Positions 10,118 through 21,420 of a stretch of 64,000 nucleotides of DNA are shown piece after piece. The notes under the pieces were generated by a model. It ran no database searches. It was not told the DNA's origin and was given only the letters and a program-made list of their open reading frames with translations. This stretch comes from Cryoendolithus antarcticus. Lineage: Eukaryota; Ascomycota; Dothideomycetes; Cladosporiales; Cladosporiaceae. The translations under genes and the position numbers were made by a program. The stretch is taken from the NCBI GenBank assembly GCA_002077065.1, contig NAJO01000035.1, forward strand, positions 372,001 through 436,000, written 5' to 3'. Within the stretch, counting starts at the first letter, position 1. Each line of letters begins with the position of its first letter.

Positions 10118-13100
10118 CTACCTACTCTTCTTCGCTTTCTTCCCCCTGTTCCCGCCTTCCCACTGCTCCGCCTCCTTCCGAGCAGCTTCCAGCGCCTCGC
10201 CCGCCTTACGCTTCGCTTTCTCCTCCGTCCGCCCACTCTTCACCGCCACAGTACCGCTCCTCCCTTTCCCGCCCTTTAAGATCTGCTTCTCAGCCGCCTC
10301 CCAATCCGCGTCCTCAGCCGTTGCGCCGCCGAAGCTCTCTAAAGGCAGCGCATCGATCATCTCCCTCGCCCTCGCGCGCTCCGCTTCGTTAGCATGAAAC
10401 TCTTTTGCACCGGATGCGAGATCAGCGGCGAGATCAGCGGAGACGGCGGCTGGGTCTGGAGCGTCCGGTAAGGTGTCTGGATTTGTTGCCGCAGGGGCTG
10501 TGGGTAGGGTAGCTGAGATGGCATTCTCTTGGATGGACTTGAAGTGCGCTGAGATTTTGCGCACGACTTTGATGAATTGCGCTAGTAGCTGACCGGCCAC
10601 AACGCCGAATTCTTTCTCCACGTCCTCGATACTCTTCCTCTGTAGACCGATGGCTGCTAGAAGCGCTTGCTGCAGGGACGAGAGACGGATGCCGTTGCTA
10701 TCGCGGATCCGGCCGGTGAAGTAGAGAAGAGCCAGCGTGGGGAGCAGGTCGAGGATGACGTGGTAATCTAGCATATTGTCCGCGTAACTTGCTAGACGTT
10801 TCAGGTCAAAGGGCGTGAAGAGCTCGTCTAGACTCGCTTTATCCAAGGGCTTCGCATGTTCAGAGGCGGGGAGCAGAGCGATGCCAGCTGCAGCGCTGTC
10901 GTTCAGCGCGAGGGCTTGGGAGCTAGAGAACGAGCGGAACTGGTAGGAGAGCAGGTTCAGGAATCGCCGATGGAAGTCAGCTGCGTAGGCGCCGAGCCAG
11001 CTTGGGTCTTGTGACGCGGAAGAGAGAGTCTTCAGCATAACGGCTGTGTGCTCGCCGGTCAGCTCATTGGCGGTCTGGCGGAGGTAAACGGGCACAAAGC
11101 CGGCGCGTTTCCAGAACTTGTGCAGGGGTTGTGTGAGACCGTAGCTCACGCCGAGGTAGTCCAGCTGTGCTGGGCGGCGTTCTGACAAGCGTGTGAAGAG
11201 CGGAGGCATGGCGCTTATGTCGCGGATCTTGACGTTGTCTGTGAGGAGGGAGGGGGACTCGAGCTCGGCGTCTGTGACGCGGGGCATGGAGGCTTCGGTA
11301 CTGTCGGGCAGAGTGTCTTCGGAGAGACTGATGTGCTTTCCCTCGTAGAACTCGGTCAAGAGCTCGATGGCGCGCGAACCGTAGCCCATACTCGCGTAGT
11401 CGGGGTTTGTAGCTATCCGAACTATGCGTGCGCCACTCAGACCGGCGAAGTCGGAGTCTTGGAATTGTTGGCTTACAAGCCAGGGTATGAGGTCGCCGCC
11501 TGCTCTTTGGCCACGGGAAAGGCTGTTCAGGACGCTTTCGCGGCTAATCTGACCTTCAAGTGCTAGCTGGAGCACGCAGAGGATCTCGGGTAGTCGGCCG
11601 GCGGACTCGTCTATGGGTGCCACAAGTACGAAGAGCTGGTGTGCGGGTGCGTCTGACATGAGCTGGAGGTCATTCGGGCTGTTCTTGTAGTGCGAAGCTA
11701 CGTAGAGCGCCATCATGGTCTGTAGGAACTTCTCGCTGACTGGGTGGAACGAGAAGAGGGTATCGCGATTGACTTGCAGCAGTTCGCATTGTGATGGATG
11801 TGGTGTGCCGTGTGTTACCAATGATCGCGGCATTGTAGCATCGAGACACAGTAGCTTATTCAGCCACTTCTCGACTCCATCACCTTGTGCATATCGGATA
11901 GGCTCGGACAGTGTGATCTCGCGCAATGATCTCGATGATCGTGCTACAAGCTCGCCACCTGGCTGCTTCGTGCCATTTGATCGATCTGCGATCTTCTCCT
12001 CGCCGTTTGCTTTGCTGCCGCCCCTCGATTGCTCTCGAAGCTGCTGTATGAGCTTGAGTGATAGTGATCGTCCAGTACCCTCGTATCCGTTGATTGTCGA
12101 AGCCATGAAAACAAGATATGGTCCCATGAGCTTTCGCACTAAAGGGAGTGGGATCGCAGCGGCCTCATCGATCACGAGTAGCTCTGCTTGACCTAGTGTA
12201 TATGCGTCCTGTGGCTGTATGTATTGTATCGTCTGCCTGTGTTGTCGGTGCACATTGACGCGCACGATCGCCTTGTTGAAATCCGGGTTTGTGGACTGTA
12301 TAATGGTGTAGTCGACGTGATCAAGGTAGCCAAGCGCATCGAAGCCCTTGAACACGAATTCAAATAGCGTCTTGAGGTTTTCAGGCGATGGAGAGGTGAT
12401 GAAGATGTTACTGTATCCATGTGCTACAGCTGCAGCTATCGCTACGCCTAAAGCAGCAGACTTTCCTCGACCTCGTGCCGCTGTGAGAGTGACTGTACTG
12501 GCTAAGGTCTTCTCAGCAATCGCCTCGACGAATGTGAGCAGTGCTTTCGCTTGATCGACAGTCCGAGCTACTCTCACCAGCGACCCGACAGGTTGCGTCT
12601 CTGCCAAGCTTTCCTTGATGCCGTCCAGCTCGACTTGCGCGGGTGTTTTTGTGTCGTCTTCCGGTGGTGGCTTCGCTAGTACCGTCTTGCCACCAGATAT
12701 TGGCAGCACATTCATCTCGTCGTCCAGTACCAGACACGACTCGCAGCTTTCCAGCGACAGTATGAAACGCTCGTTGAACCGTGCTGTGACATCGTCGTGC
12801 GCTTCTGTGCGATACCTCGAGTGTACATCCATGGACATGGTATACAGCTGCTTCAGGCTGTTCATGCCCTTGAGTAACAGCAGCACTAGGCCACCGCCCT
12901 CGACCGTCTCTATCGTCCGTGCCAGCAGATTGGGTGTGATCGCCTCGAAGTCCTGCAATATGCACATGCCATAAGTGTTTCCAAGGATCTTCTCGGTCTC
13001 CTTGTAGTACACATATCGAATGTTCTGTGTGCTGACGAACAGCTCGAATGGGTCCTCATTGTCGACCTCCCGTATCCCTCGCTTGATTTCCTTCTTAATC

Positions 13101-13327
13101 TTCTTCTCTCGCTTCTGCCGATGTGACGAAAAACCGAGAAGCTTGTTCTTGTACGCCCATAGTACTGATTTGTTGAGCTTAATGTCAAGATTAAGCAGTA
13201 TATGGTAGAGATTGACTATGACATCCTTCTGGCGATCACCGACGACGACGAAGAAAGTCCGCTTCTTCTCTTGCATGCCACTGCGAATGAGTGCTGGTAT
13301 GCGGGCGTCGATCGCTTTCTTCACCAT
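10118..13327 (-). CDS. KRE33: RNA cytidine acetyltransferase NAT10/Kre33
   Basis: 1069 residues in one exon, the standard length for this nucleolar enzyme that makes N4-acetylcytidine in 18S rRNA and some tRNAs and is needed for small-subunit assembly. The N-terminus (MVKKAIDARIPALIRSG) is family-typical. A TmcA-like N-terminal domain is followed by an RNA helicase-like ATPase with P-loop ARGRGKSAA near residue 282 and DEAAAIPLPLV, then a GNAT domain with NPDYASMGYGSRA near residue 634, a tRNA-binding-like region, and a Lys-rich tail ending KKAKKSR that suits nucleolar location. ATG at 13327. It is tail-to-tail with the NDUFAF7-like gene (91-bp gap). NOP14, also for 18S processing, lies 18 kb away. 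Confidence 0.95.
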   Translation of the reverse strand: MVKKAIDARIPALIRSGMQEKKRTFFVVVGDRQKDVIVNLYHILLNLDIKLNKSVLWAYKNKLLGFSSHRQKREKKIKKEIKRGIREVDNEDPFELFVSTQNIRYVYYKETEKILGNTYGMCILQDFEAITPNLLARTIETVEGGGLVLLLLKGMNSLKQLYTMSMDVHSRYRTEAHDDVTARFNERFILSLESCESCLVLDDEMNVLPISGGKTVLAKPPPEDDTKTPAQVELDGIKESLAETQPVGSLVRVARTVDQAKALLTFVEAIAEKTLASTVTLTAARGRGKSAALGVAIAAAVAHGYSNIFITSPSPENLKTLFEFVFKGFDALGYLDHVDYTIIQSTNPDFNKAIVRVNVHRQHRQTIQYIQPQDAYTLGQAELLVIDEAAAIPLPLVRKLMGPYLVFMASTINGYEGTGRSLSLKLIQQLREQSRGGSKANGEEKIADRSNGTKQPGGELVARSSRSLREITLSEPIRYAQGDGVEKWLNKLLCLDATMPRSLVTHGTPHPSQCELLQVNRDTLFSFHPVSEKFLQTMMALYVASHYKNSPNDLQLMSDAPAHQLFVLVAPIDESAGRLPEILCVLQLALEGQISRESVLNSLSRGQRAGGDLIPWLVSQQFQDSDFAGLSGARIVRIATNPDYASMGYGSRAIELLTEFYEGKHISLSEDTLPDSTEASMPRVTDAELESPSLLTDNVKIRDISAMPPLFTRLSERRPAQLDYLGVSYGLTQPLHKFWKRAGFVPVYLRQTANELTGEHTAVMLKTLSSASQDPSWLGAYAADFHRRFLNLLSYQFRSFSSSQALALNDSAAAGIALLPASEHAKPLDKASLDELFTPFDLKRLASYADNMLDYHVILDLLPTLALLYFTGRIRDSNGIRLSSLQQALLAAIGLQRKSIEDVEKEFGVVAGQLLAQFIKVVRKISAHFKSIQENAISATLPTAPAATNPDTLPDAPDPAAVSADLAADLASGAKEFHANEAERARAREMIDALPLESFGGATAEDADWEAAEKQILKGGKGRSGTVAVKSGRTEEKAKRKAGEALEAARKEAEQWEGGNRGKKAKKSR

Positions 13328-13821
13328 GACGGCGTCTGCTCAACTTCCACCCCTCTCCGTACACCACCACAAATACCTCGTCGCTGCACAACGAGCTCTA
13401 TGTCATATGACAATGATCGAGAGCTGATATAAGTATCTGATGTCCGTAGCATGGGCCGGATCGCTTTTCGTGCAGTGCGCCAGCTACCATGCGATCGGAT
13501 TCGTGTTGAGTCGAACTTCAAGATGTGATTGAACCGATCACGAAGGCCAGTCATAAGGTTGTAAAGAAGATATGGTGTCTGCGACAGAGTTCCGTTCTCT
13601 CTCGAAATCGCAATTCTTTCGTGAGCTTCCCCAGATCTACCTACCCGGGACGACCCGCGACAGGGTCTCCACGTGGGCGGAAAGCTCACACTGCGGGAAG
13701 GGACGATGTCACTGGCATCATTTCCGTCCGGTCTTCTCGTAGTGCTATCCAAGTCGCATGGTATAGAGGCAGCATGTCATATACTGAGCCACACCGAGTC
13801 CGATAGCAATGCGCCTTAGGC
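13328..13821. promoter_or_regulatory. Divergent intergenic region, KRE33 / GT90 gene
   Basis: 494 bp between two start codons. Only short overlapping open frames with no coding character; no tRNA-like box B and no TATA box seen. Confidence 0.45.
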
Positions 13822-16800
13822 ATGGACCGGACGAAATGGCCCGCCCTGATGTGCGTGCCATTCAAGCATCGGGCATGAGGCTTGAACACTGACTGCTGAA
13901 TAGAGGACTGGTCGCTGGTACATACCAACTAACTTCGACGATCGGCAACACATTTGCCTTGGAACAGCCTGTACATGGCAGCATCGCGCTCCTTTTCAGC
14001 CTTGCTGCCGTCCTTCTGGTCATCAGCCGATTTCTGCCGCGAGCGGAGCAGCACAAGCGGGATGGGCATGGGTACAATGCTGTACCACTGGAGGATGTCC
14101 ATACAGACCAGACGCCACGGAGGCGCTCTTCGACACCAGGCTTTCAGGATGTAGCATACCCGTCGAGCCTGCGGAAGCTAAGGCTGGTGTTTCTTCTTGC
14201 TGTTACTGTAATATGCGCCAGAGTGGCCGTACTGCAGCATGTGCTTGCGAACATACAGTGCGCGCGGAGGACTTGGGAATCTGCGATCCCTCTAGTGTTT
14301 GGGATCTTTGATTATGTTGGGTTGAAACGAGGAGCATCATTGGACACGAGTCACGAGCACGACCTTACACTTTATGGAATTTGGGCAAGACGGATACTAC
14401 AGGCTCCCTACCGATACCTGATCATCGTCGGCGCGATATGTGTCGCATGCGTGATTGCAATCACGACGACCAGCAGCCCTGCCACTTCATACATCTGCGC
14501 GACGACCCTTCCATATACTTGGGCTGTACCTCTGCTTCAGCATGTCGGCACGGCTCTTGATGTCTCGATTTTAGCCTGTCTGACTTATCTGATCCGACAA
14601 GACGAAGGGAAGAATGAGCGAAGTGCGGCATTGCGGTTCTCGACGGTCGGCTGGGCTTTGATGGTGAGTCTTGTTCAGAGGGAGATCTTGGCATAGGCCG
14701 TACTAACACATACATGTACCCAGATTTCGGCCATCGTGCTCAGCATATCCGGAGGCGCATACTACTTCGTTTCCGATCCAGACATCAGGCGCGCGATCAT
14801 CACGATCCCCAGCGCTTTCACGTGGAGCGCTGTGAAGCTCGACTTACTTTTCTGCTTTACTGCTACCTGTACACTGTTTTGTGTGAGTCATTTCCATCCC
14901 GGCTAACCCTCAACGCAAACTGACAGGCGCAGATCTATCACATAGGCACGACGACTACGACTCTCCTCTTGTTATTCACCGCAACAATGACATCTACGAC
15001 TGCATTCGCATGGGCTCACCCACATCCTTTCCCAATCCGCAGCGCTGGCTATGGTTTCACTGCGGCATCTTTGGCGATGTTTGCGCTTATCGTCTACTTC
15101 AACGTCGAGGCTGTATCCAATGACTCGGACCGAAGCTCCTCGAAAACTACGTTCGCACGAGTTCCGACTCTGGTCTACCTTACAATCCTGCTACTTCTCG
15201 GCCTGCGCACCGCCTTATGGGTGCAGCACGACTCACTTGTCACATACCACCCGATCGACCTACTTATTTGGGAGGCTAAGCAGCAACACGATGCTTACAC
15301 TAATCAGAGTACAAGAAGCACGTCGCTCGACGAGGCCTTACAAAACTATCGCACGCGCTACAATCGGCAGCCACCTCCCAACTTCGACAAATGGTATGAG
15401 TATGCTACAGAACGGACTTCTCTCATCATCGATGACTTCGACAGCATAGAGCGAGATCTTCTGCCATTCTACACGCTATCTCCTGAGGAGATCCGAGAGC
15501 GGACGTGGGAGTTGATCTCGAATCCGTGGAACGATGCTGCTGGCCTCAGTATCCGTGATGGTAAGGTCGAGATCAGTCCACACGTCGTGCCGACACATCG
15601 CTGGATGCTCGACGGACTCGTGGAGATGATCGGCTTCTTTGCCGAGTGGCTTCCAGATATGGATCTTGCATTCAACCTCAATGACGAGTGCCGCGTGGCA
15701 GTACCCTACGAAGCTGTCGAGCCCATGCGTGCGCAAGGTCGCGCGTTCGGCGACCCCACAGCATCCGTCCGCAACACCTTCAGTCCCGACCGCGCCGCCC
15801 AGTGGACTCCCATCCCTGAAGAACCCATCACTACCACGCCCCTGACAGAACTCAGCTTCCAGCGTACCTTCCAACCCTTCGGCAGTGTCGGCTGCCCTCC
15901 TTCGTCTCCAGCTCGCTCGCAGAATCGCTGGTCCGTCGCGTCCCTCTGCACGACCTGCACAGCCCCTCACTCCCATGGGATAGCCCTCTCAAACTGGACT
16001 CTTGCAGGTAACATCTGCCATCAACCCGATGTCGCCAGTCTACACGGCCTCTACCTCTCCCCAGCAGCGTTCAAAGGCTCCCACACCCTGCTGCCGATAT
16101 TCTCCCAGAGTAAAGCACACGGCTTCAACGATGTCCTCTACCCCAGCGCATGGAACTACATGGACAAAGCCGTTTACCGCCCGTCGGAAGAGTACCCAGA
16201 CCCAGACTGGAAATCCAAGAACGCCACGCTCTTCTGGCGCGGCGCCACGTCCGAAGGCGTCTCCCCCGGAGGCGGCCAATGGAAAGGCATGACGCGGCAA
16301 CGCTTCGTGCATCTCGCCTCCCCGAACACCACCTCCCCCTCCCAAGCCATCCTCCTCCCAACCTCAAAATCGACAAACACCGCGCCGAGGCTGCAGTATA
16401 CGTCCCTCTCGCCCTCTGTGCTCCGCTCCCTGCTGCCGGTGGATCTGCAATTCGTGTCATCCATCCTGCGCTGCGGTGGGCGGGACTGCGGTGACCAAGC
16501 CGCCGAGTTCGCGCCGTTAGCAGAACCCTCTGACTTCCAGGGGCATTGGGGATACAAGTACCTCCTCGACCTCGACGGTGCGGGGTTCAGCGGCCGATTC
16601 CTCCCCTTCCTGCATTCTAAGTCCCTCCCCTTCAAAGCCGCGCTATTTCGGGAGTGGTGGGACGACCGCCTCACGGCTTGGGTGCATTTCGTGCCGCTGG
16701 ATCTAAGGGGGCAGGGGATGTGGGCCACGCTTGCTTATTTCGCGGGTGTGAACGGGACTATCGGGGGTAGGTCATTTGACGTTGAGGGTAGGGATGTAGA

Positions 16801-16957
16801 GGGTGAGAGGATCGCGAGGGTTGGCAGGGAGTGGGCTGGGAAGGTGCTGAGAAGGGAGGATATGGAGATCTATTTCTTCCGCGTATTGTTGGAATGGGGA
16901 CGGCTGACTGATGAGGGGAGGGAAGGGATTGGATTCTCGGGTGCTGATGATCCATGA
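13822..16957 (+). CDS. Multi-span membrane glycosyltransferase, GT90/CAP10 family
   Basis: Four exons rebuilt: 13822-13850, 13904-14663, 14724-14882, 14933-16957, giving about 990 residues. The long frame from 13893 has no ATG; a 29-bp first exon (MDRTKWPAL, GTGCGT donor, CTGAC branch, TAG acceptor) joins in frame. The last acceptor could also be 14926, adding two residues. The N-terminal third has many hydrophobic spans; the C-terminal half has the CAP10/GT90 signature (ATLFWRGATS near residue 745; YKYLLDLDG near 856). CAP10 is known from capsule xylosylation in Cryptococcus; in ascomycetes these enzymes are thought to be Golgi xylosyl- or glucosyltransferases for wall or secreted glycans. 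Substrate here is unknown. Confidence 0.87.
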
Positions 16958-17347
16958 ACAAGTGGACAGCTTGGAGACAGCACTGAAGGCGAAGATTGAC
17001 CGCTTGCGCAGCGCTGCAGGTCCTGGGGCTACCGTACGGCAGAGTGCGCAACGCTAGACACTGCCTATCACGGCCTGCAAGTCTACCTGACGCTTTCGAG
17101 CGCATCACACTGCCTCTTCACTCCGTCATCGCGCAGGCAAAGATGCGAGCCAGATATCTCTGGACTCTACGCACGGTGACCTCAACAAGCTCCCGCAATA
17201 TTTCCTCAAGGACTCGCTGGTCCAGACAATACGAGATCCTCATATTTTCCAAATCGCTTCCCAAACGCGACATGATATGCAAAATCAATAGGCGGTCCCG
17301 CCGCACAACGCCTCATCAAATGCATAGACAACCGCTTAGCCCTCCTG
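16958..17347. other. Convergent 3' spacer (390 bp)
   Basis: Lies between the stop codons of the GT90 and DUF6594 genes and should contain both 3' UTRs. No gene seen. Confidence 0.4.
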
Positions 17348-18739
17348 TTACGAGTCCGCAAAATAGTACGCCGGCTTCACGCCCATGAGCAATGTCACTG
17401 CCGCTGCGTACGCCAGCGTCGCTAGTCCAGCCACGAGACCCGGCATCCTCGAAATTACTGCTCCCATTGCAAAGAGAGCTATGCAAGCGCACGCAACCAC
17501 CACCCGCGCCAGCTCCCCTTTCACCAACGTCGCGAGCAGATACGGCACCAGTAGCGCCACTACCGCCGCCACTACGCCGAGGATCCGCCGTAGTCGTCTT
17601 CGGGCTGAGGGTGTGCGTTTTAGCGTTGGTAGACGTGGCGTGAGGAGGGGGTTGTCGAGTTCAGGGTGGGGCCGTCTGGCGACTAGCTGGCCTTCTTCTA
17701 GGAGGAGGGACTGCAGGGGGTCGGAGGTTGAGAGGAGGAAAGGGTCTGGGTTGCCGGCGGGGAGGAGGGAGGACGTTTGGAGCATGTAGTCTAAGTCGCG
17801 GGCTGTTTGGCCTGAAGTGAACGAAGAGGGTCAGTTGGGATGCAGGGAGCAGGAAATGGAAGGGCAAAGGGGAAGCGAGGGTGGCGTACAGTATTCCTTC
17901 AACGTCTCACCAACGCCTATCTCCATCCACGCCCCTCGCTCGCCTATAGCGCGCACTTGCTCCACGATCTTCTGCTGCAGAACGTGCTGCTGCATTCGCA
18001 AGAGCGTGCTGAGATCTAGCGTTCCTTGCTTGTCGTCCTTGAATCTCCACGGCACGCGGGAGGACTGCTTCAAATCGTAGAGTAAATCCCGTTTCCCCGC
18101 ATCGAAGACCCGTTGCGCGAACGTCGTTTGCCCATTTATGAGGTAAGTCTTCCGATTTGTTGGCCGCACAGTGGAAGTGAAGCTCATGCCGCCAGGGGAG
18201 TGTTCGCGTAGCCGCGAGCGGGAGGTGCGGGGCTTTTCGTTCATGACTATGCCTCGTTCGAGAGTACCTCTAGGCGAGTTTTGGGAGAAGGAAGCGCGGG
18301 TAGAGATCCCTCGAGGGGTCGAGGGGCGGGAGATCGTGGCTCTGCGGGCTGCGTGCACGTCGTGGACTTCTGTGAAAGCTGGCGGAACAGGGGCGAGGTT
18401 TCCTATCGGGGAGATGGAGCGGGAGGAGCTGTGTTTGGGCTCGTGGAGGCCGTGGTCTGCGGGAAATATGCTCAGGTTTGGCGTTGGGGGTTGCGATGCT
18501 GAACGGTATTCGGCGTGTTGTCTTTGGCCGTGGTGGGTGCGTGGACTTGCTGCGCGGATGTGTGGTTCGGGAGCTGGTGGTGTTGGAGGAGGTGCGGCTA
18601 CGGCATGGAAGTGAGAGTCATCTGGGGGCATGTCGTTCGTCTGGCCGTATAAGATGGACGGCATGGAGGCGTTACGCTGAGCATCGATGATGCTATTGCG
18701 GAAGACGAAGCCTTGCGCTGTCGGCGATTGCTGGGCCAT
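17348..18739 (-). CDS. DUF6594-type fungal membrane protein
   Basis: Two exons (18739-17890 and 17811-17348; 78-bp intron, GTACGC donor, CAACTGACC branch, CAG acceptor) give 437 residues. The first about 190 residues are low-complexity (Ser/Pro/Arg/His) with many SP/TP sites. Then comes the soluble DUF6594 part: a dileucine helix (LLYDLKQSS), RMQQHVLQQKIVEQ, and a downstream DPFLLSTSDPLQSLLLEEGQL block. Three hydrophobic spans close the protein (about residues 345-430). The family is common in filamentous ascomycetes and has no known function. The long disordered N-terminus is more than most members have. ATG at 18739. Confidence 0.78.
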
Positions 18740-19848
18740 GGTGAAGTCGTCCTCAATCTCCGAATAACTCTAGTCGGACTTGCTCGTTGTGGAGCGTAGC
18801 TCGATCGTTCGCCTCCAGATTAGCAGTACCTTCCGATCTCACGCGACAAGAACAGCAGTATTGAGACGCAACGGATAAAGAGTCACAAACACTCCTACCG
18901 CAAGCCCACCCCCAGAATCACACACCTCCCCTCACAACCAGCCTCGGACCCCATGTCGCCCAGAAGCTGCAGGTACGCACCGGGTCAGACTTCGACGGTG
19001 CCGGCAGATCTTCGATAGCTCAGCCCTCTCTCCTAAAGCAGACAGAACACAGGTGCAAGCTTCTGGCCGAGACCGTTACCCCACGCGCATGACATGCAAT
19101 TTGGACGCGGAAGTGGCTGATCTACAGCACTTCTGGGTATGCGGGACGAGGATCAGCGTGCTTCGCGAAAGTCTACGCTCGGAGAATAAGTAGGGGGGAC
19201 GTGCGTGGCAAGTCCATTGTGGTGTCGCACGAGTGTTTGTGCGACGGAAACACCGTTGTGTTGTGGAGCGTGGCGTGTTGCGAGATCCATCTCCGCGGTA
19301 CGCAGCTTCATCACAACGTCCACTCCAATGTAACTTGAAAGTCGGTGGAGGAGCAATAATAGCGTGAAGGATGCGAGTTGAAAATAAGATGAGGTGCAGT
19401 GAAATTAAAGCCCCGCTGCCCCCCTGAACTTGCGCAGAGCTTGAAATAGCATAGTTCGAACTCGATGCTTGGCATATGAGATGCTGACTGCAGTAATAAC
19501 AATGACGAAGGATACATGTACTGACTTTCTCGATGGCAACGGACGTTGCGCACGCGACTGTGCTTGACAACGCGGACGTTGGTCGAGTGTTCGACGTGTT
19601 CTTCTATCAACGCTCCAGGTTTCCGATTCTCTCGAATTGTCGGTCAAGCTGGGATCTAGGCGATTCTTTCTGACAGCTGACGCGACTACATCGCTGCGAG
19701 GCGGACGTTTCGACGTTGATCGTCATGCTGTTGCATTCGTCGCCAATTGTCGTCGCTGTTTGATATGACAATTGCGTGATCACCGGGCACCAATGATTGA
19801 GTCGAACAGGCTTGATCTTGCGTGAGTGACCAGCGGTCGCGAGCACTC
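18740..19848. other. Intergenic region without a supported gene (1.1 kb)
   Basis: Lies upstream of the DUF6594 gene and downstream of WSS1. Overlapping minus-strand frames around 19080-19650 look like noise (no domain, no splice-supported extension). It should include the DUF6594 promoter. Confidence 0.4.
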
Positions 19849-21420
19849 TCAACTCGCCTCCTTCATCCTCCCGCAAACACTACACGTCCACCACTTATGC
19901 TCCATGAACGTCCCACACCTACACTTCCACCCAATGCCCTGCACCGGCCTCGTCACAGTGGGCAACACCGTCGCTGACATCCCATTTGCACTCCCTCCAG
20001 TGATAGTAGTTTTCCGCTTCAGCTTGGGAGGCGCGCTACTTCGCTCTACACCACAAGCGTCGCAGGCGAGGAATTGCACCGGATTGATGCAAGTGCAGAT
20101 CTCGCATGTCCATTGGTCGGGGTTGAAGGGCTCGGAGATGTCGAGGTTTGTGATGCTGGAGTTCCGCTGGGGTTCGAGGGGTTGGGCTCGAGGAGGGGTG
20201 ATAGCTGGTGGATTGGAGGTCAGGGCTGAGGGTGGTTGTGTGAGCGGCGATACAGGGCTGAAAAGAGACATGGGCGGTTCGTCGTCAGGACCGAGAGGTT
20301 GCGGATCGATGCGGCGTGAAGAACGAGGACTGATGGGCGATATGAGGCATTCTGGTGGCAGGCCCTGTGGATCGCTGTCTGGTGCGTCTCGATTCGCGCG
20401 TGTGCTCTCCTCCATCGCCCACCTTAGCTGCTCGTCTTCGGTCGGCATGCTTGGCTGCGAGTTATTGGCCGCCGAGATTTGCGGCTTGACAGGCTCATAC
20501 AGTCCTCGATCTTCGCTCCACCCCAGCCCACCATTAGTAGGCGCAGAATTGAGCGTCCCCTTCAGCTTTCCCTCTTCTTCCTCTTCCATCAAGTCATAAA
20601 TCGCTTGCGCAATAGCGCGATCATTCGCATCGTCTTCCTCAGCCTTCGTCCTGAAGCTCCCCTTCTCGCTCTGCAACGAGAGTTGCCCTGCATCCTTCCT
20701 CCCCGAAGCGCAGCCCCGATTGATCGTACTTCTCATCAGCGTCTGCCCAGCAATGACCTCCCTCGCATCCACGCCCTGCGTCAACGGCGCACCTCCAAGT
20801 CGTCTCCCGGACCCTGCACTGAGCGAACTCTGCTTCTTGCGCTTCTCAGCGCTGACTTGCGCCAGCCGTCGCATCTCATGCAGCGATGGTGCACGATAGC
20901 CTATCCCACCGACCTTCCGACCAGCGCCAAGGAAGCCTTCGCCAGTGTAGCCCTTGCGGACCAGGGTCTCGTGCTCGTCTCTGAGCTCATCCCAGAGTCT
21001 GTGGAAATTACTATCGTGTTCGCCCCAGATAATATGAGAAAGCTCATGCAACATCGTGTCAACGACTTGCTCGAGCGGAAGGAACAGGTCCGGGTTGTTA
21101 TGATACCGTAGTCGGATACAGATCTTGTACCCCTTGTTGACATTCAGCCCAAGCAAGTTCTGCTCAGCTGGCAGGAACTCGGCGAGGATCTGAACGCGCC
21201 AGCCGCGTTTCGACATGATGGGCTTCACTGTGGATGCGATCTTCCGGAGCATCGTGAGCGCTGCATCACCACGCTCCAGGCCGGACAGATGCTCGTATGT
21301 GTCGAAAAGAGGCTCGTGCTCCTTGAGCGATGTGGCGAAGTTGCGTTGTACGCCCTTTGGGCCACCATCGCGCGCCGTGCGGTTGCGGCTTGTGTACTGA
21401 GGGCCCCCGTAGTCCGCCAT
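19849..21420 (-). CDS. WSS1: WSS1-like DNA-dependent metalloprotease (WLM domain)
   Basis: 523 residues from ATG 21420 (MADYGGPQY); an upstream extension would need a GTG start. Wss1/SPRTN proteases cut DNA-protein crosslinks. The WLM zincin motif HELSHIIWGEHD lies at 125-136 with the preceding GLNVNKG strand. A long disordered region follows with an acidic helix near 265-285 and a ubiquitin-interacting-motif-like helix (DEQLRWAMEEST, about 329-340). Two zinc fingers end the protein: a RanBP2-type C-x2-C...C-x2-C (about 437-460) and a variant finger CRCG...CSVCG (about 499-518), close to the C-terminus. Yeast Wss1 uses SUMO- and Cdc48-binding motifs in this region; ubiquitin or SUMO reading by this protein is inference. 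Confidence 0.9.
   Translation of the reverse strand: MADYGGPQYTSRNRTARDGGPKGVQRNFATSLKEHEPLFDTYEHLSGLERGDAALTMLRKIASTVKPIMSKRGWRVQILAEFLPAEQNLLGLNVNKGYKICIRLRYHNNPDLFLPLEQVVDTMLHELSHIIWGEHDSNFHRLWDELRDEHETLVRKGYTGEGFLGAGRKVGGIGYRAPSLHEMRRLAQVSAEKRKKQSSLSAGSGRRLGGAPLTQGVDAREVIAGQTLMRSTINRGCASGRKDAGQLSLQSEKGSFRTKAEEDDANDRAIAQAIYDLMEEEEEGKLKGTLNSAPTNGGLGWSEDRGLYEPVKPQISAANNSQPSMPTEDEQLRWAMEESTRANRDAPDSDPQGLPPECLISPISPRSSRRIDPQPLGPDDEPPMSLFSPVSPLTQPPSALTSNPPAITPPRAQPLEPQRNSSITNLDISEPFNPDQWTCEICTCINPVQFLACDACGVERSSAPPKLKRKTTITGGSANGMSATVLPTVTRPVQGIGWKCRCGTFMEHKWWTCSVCGRMKEAS

Noticed and set aside
18740..19848. Gene in the 19.1-19.6 kb minus-strand frames
   Set aside because: Overlapping frames in all phases, no domain, no supporting splice sites.
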